From Linepithema humile (lineage: Eukaryota > Arthropoda > Insecta > Hymenoptera > Formicidae), in NCBI RefSeq assembly GCF_040581485.1, contig NC_090131.1, positions 17,317,501 through 17,381,500 on the forward strand: a stretch of DNA of 64,000 bases. The letters are read 5' to 3'. The notes beneath the pieces are model-generated. The model made no database searches. It saw only the letters and a program-made list of their open reading frames with translations, and was not told where the DNA came from. This document shows, in pieces, positions 38,840-51,469 of the stretch. The first letter of the stretch is position 1, and every line of letters starts with the position of its first letter. The position numbers were made by a program, and so were the translations under genes.

Positions 38840-41800
38840 AAGTTTCGGTTCAAAATATCGCGCGTTGATTAACGACGAAAATAACTTTTAATCATTTCGT
38901 ATCCCATTGCGCCCCGCGAGCGCGGTTTCGCATTTGCATTAACGCAATCCGATTAGTTCGCGTTTAATTAATTTGCCGTCGCTCAAAAATACCGCCGGCG
39001 ACGGTTTAATAATTTGCGAGATTCACTATTATCCGTGCATTTCCCGCTCTGTGAGATAAAGACGCCGGGCGGTATCGCCTCTCGGCCGCATTTTACAATG
39101 TCCACGTAAAATAGGGCGAGTAATCCGCGATACTATTGTTACCGCAAAAGCGCCGCGCGAATATTATATTACGTCGGCGAATACAAGAACTCTGGTCGTT
39201 CTTTTGCGCGGGAAGGACATGGGGAGAGAGTGGTAAGCGAGAAAAAGATAGAGAAAGGGAGAGAGAGTTCTCGTTGGGAAGGCTCGTGTTACTCGCTAAA
39301 CACGGTCGCGTACGCGCGAGCATGGTGCTCAGAGTCGGACAAAGTCAGTGCCCCACGTCTCGCGTAATTGCATACGTTTTCGCATTGCAGTAATCCGCTT
39401 TGAGCGAGAATAATGTACTATTCTTTGCAAGACGGCGTTGCGTTTCAATATGATGGTGGTGTCGCTTTACGCTTCTCTTTTACTTTTTTCTTTTTTTTTT
39501 CCTTTTACTTTTGCACAATAAGTTTTCGCAGAAAGATAAAAGATCGCGGAAGATAATCCGACGTCGATGGGAATGTCATATTCTCTTGTTATATCCTTAA
39601 AACAAACGTCTCAGTGATTTTATGGAGCGCGCATGTCGCGCGGCATCGGAAACAGCGCGGGTAATGCGGAGCATTATGGAGATAGAAATGGTGGCAACGT
39701 TCCAAATAGCGGGATTATATTTCTTTTACGGCAAAAGACACGCGAGGAGCTGCGCATACATAAGGACGCCCGCCTCCCATACGCGTCAGTGTCTACGCAT
39801 AAATTCGTAACGCCGTCTGCGATTTTCTTTACACGTCGCGCGCACTGCTAGGATATTAACACGTTGTAACAAGCGTCTATTGTGGAAACACGTGTACGTG
39901 ATGTGCGTGTACAAATTGAATGAGACGTGAGCGCGCGCGCGTACTTACCAGACGAAAACCCGGCAAAATAGTTAACGGCGCGCATTCAAAACATGTACAG
40001 TTACTGTCATAAATATCTTGTCAACGACCTTGTCGTTGCTAAACCGGCAATTTCGCAAAATAATTATTAGTCTCATTTATTATTCATAAAATTAAATTTG
40101 ATAAAAAAACTGAATAAATTATATGAAATATTTTAAATTAAATCGCTGAAATTAAGTTCGAGAACTGTAGAGTTATTTTTTTAAGCAATTTATTCGAAAT
40201 AAGGGACTTATTTTCTTCTTTAATGTTACATTTCTTAAAACGCACATATTTCATATCGGTTGTTAGCGATTATTATTAACAGTTACCTCTCTGTCTTTTA
40301 GCATACAAAAGTAATCATAATTTATAAGTATTGATACGGAGTCGCAATTTTTTTAAAAGCGCCCATGTAGCAGGCATTTATGACGCCTGATGTACGTTCA
40401 AGGGTACATCGCGACGATATTACCGTAGCTATTCTCTCTACCCCTTTTGGGATAGGTATGGATCCGACGAGCCGCAGGAAAACTCAGTTTCCGCGGTGCG
40501 GAAGTAACTTGAAGTCGACACAAAAGCGCCGGCGACCGAGCGAAAAAGTACTCTCGGCCACGGGAAATTGGCGTTTTGGATTATTTAGCAGCGCAAAGCG
40601 GACCGGATAAAATGTGCTTTATATTCGGTAAAGGATTAAAACGCGTCGACAAATGTTTTTACGTTGCCGTTTTTGCACGATTAATTCATTTGTTTACGTT
40701 ATGCGGAATTATCCATTCGCGAGATAATTCGCGTAAGTCCTATCTCGTTTGTTCGGGAGAGCGTAATTATTTCGCTATTTTTAGCATTTACATTATAGTA
40801 TAATAATGTCGTATATTATTACGTTATATTGTACAAGAAACTTTTTAAGCGGACAATGCAAAGATTATCGCAAAATCTCAAATTAATTTTTTTTCAGTGA
40901 TGATAAAAGCAAGTAAGACGTATTTCAGGCGAGTTGAAAACTACATTGTCAAAAATATACAAAAATATTCTCCTTAAATTACATATATAAGCGCAATAAT
41001 TTTTAATGATGAAACAAGACTTGAAAAAGTTACAAAAGATCTATCTAAAAAGTTGCGAAAAGGGACAATACTCAATCAGATTTTCGCGGAGGAAAAATCA
41101 GTTCAAAACTGACCAGAGAAGAAAATGAGAAAAGGAAATGTCGAGCAGTCCATGTACATTCCTTAGGTACATTCATAGCGGCGGCGAAGGAAGAGCGGTT
41201 CGTGCACCCGTGAGCGCGAACATCCTGATTCCACGGCTTCAGGCATTGTGGCGACAGTTTTCTCTCGTTTCCTTCGCAGCCCGCTGCGCTGATTCGCGGC
41301 AAGAGATCCTCGCGCGAGCGCCCGGCTTTCACCGGAAGGCGATACAAAAGCTCGCCGGACGGATGGTGCCAAGCCGGTGGCGCGGTACGGCGCGGGAAGA
41401 ATGGTCGCCAGGAAATACGGGTTTTTCGGCTATCTATCGCTCTATTGTCACGTTTTCCAGCCTCGGAATTAATCTCATTTCGTCGCGAGCAACGTCGTGG
41501 GTGCGCTTCGCGTGTAAGCATAATAACTAGCCACTAGCTATTTTGAGTGCAACAATAAGTGGCTGCTAGCTGCAGTAAATAAGCTTTAATTAACTTTAAT
41601 TATGCAATATAAGTGAAAAATTTAAAAGCCAGCGAAATATTATTACACCTTTTGTGGCCTTAACTTGCGAGAATCTCATTTTCCGCATGAAATAGCTCCG
41701 TCGTTATGCATTCCTGGCAATTCTCTCTTGCCGAGGAAAAGTCGTATTTAGCTAATGTCCTTGAGGTATTTTCTGGTAGATCATGGGGCATCCTGTATAA

Positions 41801-44800
41801 TTCACGAATGTCTTCCGCCTACAAATGGAACATCGTGAAACACGTCCCGCCCAGCTATGTGGTGGACGAAGGGGGAAGCCGGTAATTCGCGTAAGACTGC
41901 TGCAGACAGCCGGACGAATCGCTTGCGCTGTGTCGTACAAGAGTGCTCGTGGATATCGCGGTCGAAAGGTCAGCCTCGTGATAAACGAGGCCGTTAATCT
42001 GCGCCCCGGATGTAAGAAAATGAAGTTTCCTTCCCGCGCGCGCCCCGCCGCTTTGTTTCGTCGGACGCGCGCGCTTTATCCGCCGTAAATTAATCTAGAC
42101 TGCCAGCGTGCGTGCAGGTAAACCGGTAACCGCAATTGTAGCGGCTCATCTGGGACCGCTAAATTCGACAGGAACCGGGCGTTGCCGCAGAACGGTATTA
42201 ATATCGGATCCCGCCAAAAACTGCTATTCATTCATCGGTGGTATTGCAAATCGATCGTATCCGAGAAATGCATAACAAAATTGCCAGGCAATAGACCAAC
42301 GTAGATAAACGTGCATTCTATTTTGCACCGATTGTTTCGACGCAACATGAAAATGCTTTTCAATTTCAATTCAAATATTATTTTTTCCCTGCAGGATTTT
42401 TTTTTTATATAGGAGTTTTAATAGCATTCATTTGATACATGACAGACAAGTTTAATTCATCTTATTGTTAGAGCAAGTTATTTGTGTAGGACAGTTTTAT
42501 TTATTTTTTCTTAATAACGCTACCTTTCGCACATTATTAATTATGAATAAATGATGAAAGGAGCGTAAAGTCCTTTTATCAGTCAATTTGTCTATGAGAA
42601 ATCCGATGGATCGGTGTATAATTTTGAACTTTAATTGATGGGATATTCATTGCGACAATCCGTAATGAACTCTCTGTTATAAAACAGGACATGCAGAGGC
42701 TATTAGCGAACACGGGTATTATTCATGCGCGAGAATCAGCGAACTTGCGTGTAAAGCCGTATCGTGAGCTTTGATAATCGAACAGCTTATCGACACCGTG
42801 ATATGAATGTCACTTCACTCGCGGTTGATACATTTACAAATGTGCGGTCGTTTGATAGATGAATTTTTCGCTCAATCCATACCGTATTAAGCAAATGTTA
42901 CGCGATAATATTACGTATATCATATGATATATAATATTGCAGTTATATTTTGCTTGTAGGAAAAATATACGTTTAGTTAAATTTAGTTATAAAGAATTCA
43001 ATCCGTATTTATTAAAAACACGAGTTTAAAGTACTGTTAAACAGAAAATCTGTATGAAAAACAATAACAAAATAAATCTATAAAACATGTTAACTGTCAA
43101 TATATTGCCGGTTTATAACAAATATTATTAACTGCAATTCTGATTTTATCCGAAAAACCTTTGTTTTCGATATCTTTCGGAAACAAATTCTACAGGTACA
43201 TACGCACGATTGTGTATGCAAATATACCTAATACTACATGATATAGCTCAGTTAACGAATTCGTTGCATCGGACGAAATTGAATTGAATCGAATTCCTAG
43301 TCAAACTTCATATCATGTGCCAATATAAACCTCAAATTCGATTTGGAAATCCTTGATAGTTCATCAAAGCTTTATCACATTTGCAGCTAAATTTCTCGAT
43401 ATATAAGATAAATGTATGTAATACATATATGAAACCAATGTGAATAAGATACGACGAGAGATATAGCTTTATCGCAGTTCAGCGAACTCATATATTACAT
43501 AGTGTTTCATGCTTATCGGTTAATTTTCTCCATCGCGTATCGAAGATATATTATTTATACTACGTAAAATAATAAAAGAGATTGTTAGATATTATTCATT
43601 TCTTGAAAATATAGATAAAGCTTAAGCTCTGTCGCTCTAAAGCAAGGCAAGGTAGATTCGTTAAGTCTCCCGGCGACAGCCTTAGTTTCTTCTTGAAGCG
43701 AGGACGTGAAAAAAGAAGCAACTCGGTTATGCAAAAGTGAGAAATTATGCAAAGTACTCGTAGGGTTTGACGCGACTGGTCGCTGAGCAAAAGGTGGCGG
43801 ACGCGGGGCAAATGGCGTGAGGAGATCGCTAGGGATGAGAAGGGGTAAGCGAGAGATGGAGAAGAGAGGGGAAGACGGGACAGACGTCGAGAGTTGTTTT
43901 TGCGCGGCGGGTTATTCGGCGCGAAACTCTGACGCCACCTTCGGCGTCGTCGGGCGCGGAGTTGAATTATCGGGCCGCGAAACAGGACTTCGAGGTCGAA
44001 ATGCGTTAAATCTTACTCCCTTAATTCCAGACCCGCGAAGCGGAAGCATTTCGCCAGTGGTTCAACGCGGACCGTGGCCGACTATGTAAATTCTGCGGCG
44101 AGAATTCTCATATAAGTGCGGCACGCGTAGTTTCCGGTGGCTTCCCGAGTGAAACAAGATGAGATTCCTGAAGGATATGTATTTGACGCGTGGGAAGTAT
44201 TTACGTTAAATGTCACGTAGAAATGCTACGAATATATCTTGGAAAAGAACGAATATGATAAAATAAACGCACTTACTTAGATGAGTAAACAAACAAGATT
44301 TTTCGAATACACATTTTTCACCTATATTTTACATCAAATATTTTATATTGCTCTTTCTTGAATATTTACTGTATTTAATAATCTTGAATGTTTAAAATTT
44401 ATTAAATTTTCGCATTATTTATTGTTGAACCGTTGCGTCATACACATAACTTCATGCGTCACATACGTTTCCTACAAGAGCCGTTTGCGATCGATCATGC
44501 GGCGACTTCGTAGTCGATTATGTTCGCCTCGAGAAATGCCGTTTCTTAGGCGGAAATTTTTGAAACTTTTTGAAGTACATGTTCTGTTGAATTAACAGCA
44601 GACTTGTGTAAATTTGCAATCATCTTAAAGAGTTTACTCCTAAAAGTTCAGTTACATAAGATGATATGAAGGCATTGCCAGTTGCAGAGCGTCCGGTTCG
44701 ACCATTTGTAATTTTCCGCTCGATGTAGCATAAGCTTACTGGCATGATTCAGAGTACTTTCAGCTATTTGCCGAAGCCCGCCAAAAGATATTTCATTTTG

Positions 44801-47800
44801 TCGTGGAAAAGGGGGGAGCGTCACGGACGGAAGCGAAAACAGTATGAAGAAACCGAAGAATTCTCGAGCAAGAAACTTGTGACACTCCGTGCGCCCTTTA
44901 TCGGAACGTAATAGATCCTTACTTTTCATATTGCAATGATAACGTATCTACCGTGCGCGAGAAGAGCTTTTCAATTATTTCAGTATCTGGGTTTTTATTT
45001 CCGAAAAATAAATTTTATTATTTTATAAATTGCAACAAATTTCCAAGAACTTTTTTCTGAAAAAATTTGTAATTGTTTCCACGGTGATTGTCAAAGAATA
45101 TTTTGGCAATTTCACGTTGGTCGAGATATGGCGCACAAAACTCATTTAGATCTGGCGATGTATCACGGCAGCGATCGGGTATAGAAAAGCGCGCGGCGGG
45201 TGTTTACCATCGAATTTGCATTGTAAAAGGAAAGCGGTTGCGCGATTTTGCATGAAAACCTCCCATACGATTGCGAGAGTGGGCTTCCAATCGTGCATAA
45301 TTCAGGCTTCCACCTCTGTTCATTCCGAACCTCTCTTCCGCTACCAATTCCGTGAGCCTCCACCTGAAATCGCGCGCGGGGTAGAAGATAAACTCCGGGC
45401 AGTATTTTATTGGCTAGGTGACTTACCCCGCTGAAAGTAATTTATGTTTTGAATATGCTAAAACTCCTCTCATAAATATGAAACAAGTGTCACGAGTGTC
45501 GCCGCGAAGATAACGAATTTTGCAAACGAATCCGTCTCTCACTACCTTACCATTCGTTCGGCCAGCTTCGACACGACGCAGTGATAAATACGATACCTAT
45601 GATGTCGATTATTCCGCTGTACAAGCTCTGATCTTTCCCTCTTACTTTCTTATTTTTCCGTTGGTCATATATCGAAGAAGGTATATATTGTATTTTTAAT
45701 TTGATTGAATAATTTGACAAACGGAGCAACTCAAAGAGAGCACTCGTATTACTCATGAAATTTGCTTAGATAAAATTTCATCAAATGCTTTTAAGCGGAT
45801 CTTACAAATCATGGATTTAGAGCCATCCACTCTGCTGCTTTACTCTTCGTTCTGATTGTGTAAATCGCTTTGAATTCTCTCGCGTTTCGGATAATTTACA
45901 ATGTCGTTTTTGTCACGGCGATTTTGACATAATTGATGGAGAAGTTGATTTTACAGTGTGGGCTCAAGTATACCCTCTTCGACAAAGTTTGCGATGTCGA
46001 TCATCACGGAGAGTCACTGTGGCTCTCGATCTCCGTCACCGATGCGATCGATGACGAACGCACAGGATACGTATAATCGGATTAAATAAATTGATGGATG
46101 GACGCGCGGTGGTCTCTAAATCCCGAGGGTACTGCCGCGTGATGTGTACGCTGTAAAATAAATCTGCGTGGTGGATTACAGCGTGTGCGTGCGACGTGTG
46201 TGTGTGGATGTCGGTATATACATACGTAGTGCACACGCGCGAATACGGCGGTGTCCCAGCTGACATTAATTCTTGGTCGAATTGTGTGTACCCGAATCGT
46301 CGCCGTGGTGGTTTATTACCGGTAATCATATTTGTTACGAAGTGCAATTGCATTCAAGCCGGTCAATATACAGGTAATCTCGATGCGATATCGCACACTG
46401 ACTGCGCCCGTTTAAAGATTTTTGCGCGCATCCGACTGCCGCGTTTGCTCGCGCGTACGATTTGATCACGAGATAATACAAACAAATAATACATTATATT
46501 TCGGAGCAGTGATTCTCAATCCCACCTGTTACATTTCGCAATTTTCTCCTTAATCGAGATTTCCTCGCGTCAATACGCGATATTACTTTTATTATGCTGC
46601 GACAATTATTGTTGTGAAATTATATCGCGTAATTCCAGATGTCGCAATTTACAGTATATGTGTACAATAATAATTGCTTGAACGCAATGAACTCTGTTGG
46701 CATAAATCGGTTGGAATGTTCCTTTAGTATAATCTTAATGGAATTAACCATAGCTCTATTATAGTTACACAATCCTGCGCGTAGCTTCGCTTAATTGGAT
46801 GAAATATAGACGAGAAGGAATTATGCGCAGCTTAACGATAAATAATTATTCTGTTCATTCACACATTAGCGCGTATTATTAATGTCAACTCGATCGCGTC
46901 CATTAATAGAATTGCACAAATACTCCTTTGTCCATTTTAGCCCTCGTTTGTGATTTTATGACTTTTTGCAAGCAAATTATGCATCATTTAATACTAACTA
47001 ATTGCTTCGCTCAAATGTCAGAGAATTTCCATTAAAATATTATTTCAATATTATTATTCCTAATAGCAATGGTACGAATTATTAACGATATGTTTTATCA
47101 GTTATAATTCGTGATTAGCGCTTTACGACAATTCGTACGATAACGTTTTGATCATTTTGCACACGTGAATATTTGCAACAGAATTCTGTGAAACTAATGG
47201 TACTCAAATATCGCAATTCATCAGTGGGCGACACGGTGGATCGCGGTGGTGTCAGCGAACCGATGTAACTTTCGTATAATAAGCTCGTGTAATGGCAGTG
47301 ACGATTCCGCTCGCTCGTCGCGTGTGCGCGTCCATTTTCATTACCCCATAAAACATCATTCCACTCTCAACCGCGGTTACAGCGTGAACACATGACGTTC
47401 AGGTGTCGGCATATGTATCCACTTTTCCACATCGTATAAAAGCGTTTATATGTCGGGATTTAGGGCATCGTCCGAAGGGTTGGATTATGCAACGCGTGAA
47501 ATGCCTGGGAAATACTTTTCAAGAGTACGTTACAAGTTTGGGAAAGCGCGAAAATCAGAAAAAGTCGAAGGAATTGAATATAGATTGTAAAGTGTTTAGC
47601 AAGTTTTTCTGCAAGCGGAAAATTTCTGGCTACAGTGTTACAAGTACAGAGAAGTCTGAGAGCAACCACCCCGGCGTTTTCCGTGGGATGTTTACCGATG
47701 CTCTTGTTCCCTGCAGTTACCATAATCGATTTTACAGTTAGAACTACATAGCCACACTCATTTTTCGACACTACCGTTTTAGTGCATGTTTGTGTTATAA

Positions 47801-47850
47801 ATTGTATATCAAAACAACGTTTGCGTATAGATTTAATAATATAATACAAT
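38840..47850. other. noncoding region without recognisable gene
   Basis: No open frame above about 150 codons, and none recognised. CpG-rich spots lie at about 39140-39390, 41140-41520 and 43810-44090. AT-rich spots lie at about 40080-40330, 42360-43600 and 44220-44420. A 16-bp palindrome TATATCATATGATATA is at 42916-42931. Donor-like strings on the minus strand near 39945 and 45423 lack matching acceptors at a sensible distance. The frame at 47403-47741 (112 codons, plus) has a fairly protein-like composition but no identifiable homology or splice support. Confidence 0.45.
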
Positions 47851-48640
47851 ACAACTTAGTACTAATTCTAAAATGGATATAGAAATATTATTATCAATAA
47901 ATATACATGAATAAGCTAGAAAAAATTAGAGTAAAATTGGTGCATTGCAAGACAAAATAAAATATTGTAAAAATAATCCTTAATCGTAAATGCGCTTTTC
48001 TTTATATAAATTAATTAGAATATGTTGCATAAAATATATGATGCCTATTTATAATTTATGTTTGTAATATGTGTATGCAAAATTCTATAATTATTTATTT
48101 TTGCGCCAATTTATATAAAACTTAATTTTGAAAGAATACTTGAAAATTAAAGACTTGCCTCAATTAGAAAAATATTTGAAAAAGAGGAAAAAGGAGAAAA
48201 ATAAAACAACATACCTAATCAAATATTTTCCATGTTTCATAAATTTCAATTTATTTTTATTCAAATAAAATATGTATTTTATTTTTATTTAACGCATATA
48301 AGTATTTTGCATAAACTTTTATTGGTCTATTTACAAATACCACAAAAATTTTAATAAAAATTTTATATTTCAGAAATATTTTATTTATCTCTTTTTTTTC
48401 ATTTTTTACTATTTATTCAAGTAATGAAGTAGAAAATTTAATCAATTAATAAAAAAATTTAATAGATTAAATAATGTATTTTATATTAAAACTGCTAATA
48501 AAATTATTAACATATCTCGCATATAGAGTCATCAATTATATTATCTGAAAATCTTGTGTGTACATAGAATATTAACTACTGTTAGCAAAAGATGTAAAAG
48601 ATGATAACGGTTTTATTAAATTTAAAGATTTTTTTTTTTT
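47850..48640. other. AT-rich island bordering the palindrome
   Basis: Strongly AT-rich with many short A and T runs and almost no CpG, in contrast to the rest of the window. It ends where the palindrome's left arm begins. No open frame or TIR is seen. Confidence 0.6.
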
Positions 48641-48886
48641 TGAGAAAATAAATTGTCAGGATTTGTTGCAGGATTAAATGTTAACATTAATCTTTTCTAG
48701 CTTATTTATTTTAAGGCAGTGGATCTGTGATTTATTGTATTTATCTGTAATATTATGTTTCTTATTTCAATTTTTTAATTCTTTTAAAGACAAGAAAAAT
48801 ATTCGCACTTTGAATCTTAAGAAAGATATTTAATTTTCACAGATTTTTTGTCTCAAAATTATATATACAGATGAGTTGGTACTCAT

Positions 48887-48928
48887 TGATACGATGCGCA
48901 ACAGCGGAGTTGTAGTTCACAGGATAAT
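48887..48928 (-). other. candidate exon 2, left-arm copy (donor degraded)
   Basis: Counterpart of 51427-51469. The acceptor is kept (TATGTTACAG on the minus strand, AG at 48930-48929) and the core CTACAACTCCGCTGTT is identical to the right arm. At the donor position the right-arm CCG|GTGAGTACC corresponds to TCA|ATGAGTACC, so the essential GT is AT. If transcribed, this copy would have to end here, read on, or use another donor. One-base and two-base length differences within the exon relative to the right arm argue against conserved coding. Confidence 0.35.
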
Positions 48929-49207
48929 CTGTAACATAGAAAAGTACATTTAAATTATAACAATGCTTGTCAATTCTAAAAGAATCAATATTTTGAACAT
49001 AATAATTACACGCATTAAACTTTATTGTCTTAAACAAATGTTTGATTTACATTAAAATAATTACATGATTACTGAAAGAATTTAATTATTATATAAATAT
49101 TTAAAATACACATTAACATTAATTGTGATAAAAATATTTGCCTAGTGTAAATAAATGATTAATAAATCCCGCGAATAATAACCGATTATACATGAATGAT
49201 AAATTAC

Positions 49208-49353
49208 CATTATGTTGTTCCGCCGACGCCCGATGTCGCCCGACCTCCCCTTCCTCTCAGCAGTCTATTGAAGGCTGTTTCTTTATTGCACTCACTCATT
49301 CGCAAAATTATGATGCAAAAATATATTTACTTTCAAATGATGCTACCCAATAT
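49208..49353 (-). other. candidate exon 1, left-arm copy (frame broken)
   Basis: Counterpart of 51035-51172. The last 90 or so bases align over nearly their whole length (one single-base gap), including CTGCTGAGAGGA and the donor context GGTAATTTATC, with GT at 49207-49206. In the frame equivalent to the right copy there are stops (TGA and TAA) near the start. An open stretch then begins MSECNKETAFNRLLRG, aligning with VNECHEEAIVNGLLRG of the right copy. The single-base deletion after it shifts the tail. If the family ever coded, this copy is a pseudogene; if it is a noncoding RNA, only the splice site need matter. Confidence 0.35.
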
Positions 49354-49836
49354 TAACTGTATTCCCGACGCGCACTTTATTTCATACGATAAAGATATAA
49401 CTCGGAAGACGATCGCACGAATCCGTTCGAAATTCACGGAGCAGGCAATGGAAAAAATTGATTTAATTTTAATTTTAATTTTTAATTTACACTATCTAAC
49501 CGTAATTATGTTACATTTTAATTACTACGCGCAATTATTGTAAGGAGATAATATTGCAATATTCGTTACGATTCGTTACGATTCGGAAAGTAATAGAACG
49601 ACTGTACGCAACGTTCTTTTGTAGGGAACCTGCCTGCCTCACGAGTGTCGTGCGAATAATAACAGTGTGTTTACACGCGGGTAAGTTATAGATTTCAAAA
49701 CAAACGAGAGCGCCGTAAGTTAGCGTTGGAATTTATTTTTTGTTCGTGTGACGTATGACGCGGCGTACGTGCCGCTGTGTGTCGCGCTTTCACCTTGATC
49801 ATTCGCACGACGGCGCGCGAGCAGACAGGACGCTAA

Positions 49837-49986
49837 GGGCGGTATTCATATAGTCCGTTCTTGTATTCAAGATCGTCTTAAGTATGGACTTATATTTGCT
49901 CTCCTCGTCAGACACAATCTGTGAAGAGAGCATAAGTCCCTACTTAAAACGATCTTTAATATAAGAACGGACTATGAATGCCGGCC
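49837..49986. mobile_element. 150-bp hairpin MITE with TAA target duplication
   Basis: The left half, starting GGGCGGTATTCATATAGTCC, and the complement of the right half, starting GGCCGGCATTCATAGTCCG, pair over about 65 bases with few mismatches around a 16-base loop (49907-49922). TAA flanks both ends (49834-49836 and 49987-49989). A 3-bp TAA duplication with GG-starting termini fits the PIF/Harbinger superfamily, which is inference. The mirror position in the right arm (about 50490-50505) lacks it, so it inserted after the inverted duplication formed or was lost on one side. Confidence 0.8.
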
Positions 49987-50559
49987 TAAGAGATTCGTTT
50001 CTTATTCTGTTGTATTATTAGTTTACAATTAGCGATCGCGACAAATATCGGAAGACTTTCTTACGTATAATTACTAATTAACAGTTTTCATAGTAAAATT
50101 AACCACATAATTTTCGATTCTTCTTCATCGCTGTAATTTGCTTCAAGAATATTAAAAGATCATAGCTCCGTGTTTTTACGAATTACATATTTTTGCCTTA
50201 AGAAATTTGCCGTGACAAATTTTGTTATTTCGAGAAAATACAACTGTTTGAACGACATTCTTGATATTAACATTATTCGACACTCATTTTATGTTATTAC
50301 GGAAATATATAACGGGGAAAAGTATAATCCCGGAGCTACGATTTGATTGAGATTCGTAGAGCAGATAACGAAGAATCGAAAATTACGCATTTAATTTCAC
50401 CGTGAAAATTGTTCTTCGGTAATAACACAAGAAATAATCTTCTAATATGTTTCGCAATCACGATTTGTAAGATAATAATACGATAGTAGGAAGCGGTTGT
50501 TTTCGTGTGTGCGAATAATCACAAGGTGATAGCACGTAGACAATAAATAACAGAGCGCG

Positions 50560-50589
50560 CGTACTACACGTCGTAGGATGTGTAGTACG
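50560..50589. repeat. 10-bp hairpin in right arm
   Basis: CGTACTACAC at 50560-50569 pairs with 50580-50589 across a 10-base loop. It has no clear counterpart in the left arm. Confidence 0.6.
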
Positions 50590-51034
50590 ACATCATAAGA
50601 ACAAAGTAAATAACATTCTTCGACGCTAGCTCATGGTGTTCGGTGGTTGTTTTCCTTTTCTTTTAAGACCTACGATGTGTGTGTGACGTACGTACACTCT
50701 TGTCCGCGATATCTGCGTGTTAACACATTTCGCTATTATTCACACGACGATATTCGTGTAGGAAGGTCGCAAAAGGAGTTGTTTTCTTCGTCGCTTTGCT
50801 AGTTCTTTTCAAATTACGATTGCGACGAATATTGAAAGATTATTTTTGTAGAGTAATTACTAATAGCAGTTTAGATGTAATATAGCCGCGATGGATGGCG
50901 CACAAAATTAAGCATGCGATTCCTTTCGCTGCCAACGTCTGCTTCGCGAATATTGAACAGATCCGTGAAATCGTGCTTTTGCAAGTTACTTTTTTATCGC
51001 AACGAGACGAGGTACGCGTCGGAAATGCGGTTAA

Positions 51035-51172
51035 ATGTCGGGAGTGCCTTTTAAAGCGTTTTACGTCGTAATTCCGCGAGTGAATGAATGCCATGAAGAA
51101 GCAATCGTCAATGGACTGCTGAGAGGAGGAGGAGGCCCAGGCGGCATCCGGCATCAGCGGAGCAACGTAAAG
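51035..51172 (+). other. candidate exon 1, right-arm copy (intact frame)
   Basis: An ATG at 51035, preceded in frame by a stop, opens 46 codons that run without a stop to the donor (GTAAAG|GTAATT, GT at 51173-51174), ending in phase 0. The product starts MSGVPFKAFYVVIPR. It then reads ECHEEAIVNGLLRGGGGPGG and ends IRHQRSNVK, so it is Gly- then Arg-rich. SGVPFK and the tail GGI..Q.SN are also readable in the 6.6-kb copy (in two different frames), and the EC..E....N.LLRG pattern is readable in the left arm. This raises the possibility of a short conserved peptide, but shared nucleotide ancestry explains it equally well. The exon may extend upstream of 51035 as UTR. No protein family is recognised. 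Confidence 0.4.
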
Positions 51173-51426
51173 GTAATTTATCTTTCATGCATTTGTTATT
51201 TGTGAAATATATTAATTGTTTATCTTTGCAATGAAAATATTTTCAGCATATTTTAAGGTTTATAATTATTTTAAATATTCAGAGAAGAATTAGATTTTTT
51301 TGATAATTATTTTGTCAAATATTTGTTTTGAGAATCAAGTAGTTTAATAAGCGTAATATAATTATTTTTTAAATATCAGTTTTTTTGAATGGTGTTATAA
51401 TCTATATGTATTTTTGTATTTTGCAG

Positions 51427-51469
51427 ACTACTCCAACTCTACAACTCCGCTGTTACACATCGCGTGCCG
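51427..51469 (+). other. candidate exon 2, right-arm copy
   Basis: A 43-nt piece between a good acceptor (TTTTTGTATTTTGCAG, AG at 51425-51426) and a strong donor (GCCG|GTGAGT, GT at 51470-51471). The intron from exon 1 would be 254 nt, close to the 279-nt equivalent in the left arm. Continuing the exon 1 frame gives TTPTLQLRCYTSRA with one base left over. The GC-richer piece is among the best-conserved parts of the palindrome, while the flanking intron-like DNA is AT-rich and more diverged, as expected for an exon under constraint. Confidence 0.4.

Noticed and set aside
39935..39965. strong minus-strand donor-like CTG|GTAAGTACG
   Set aside because: No credible upstream acceptor and open frame to define an exon; lies next to a GC-alternating run.
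45415..45440. minus-strand acceptor TTACTTTCAG only four bases before a GTAAGT
   Set aside because: Resembles a recursive splice site, but the AG and GT are not adjacent as such sites require.
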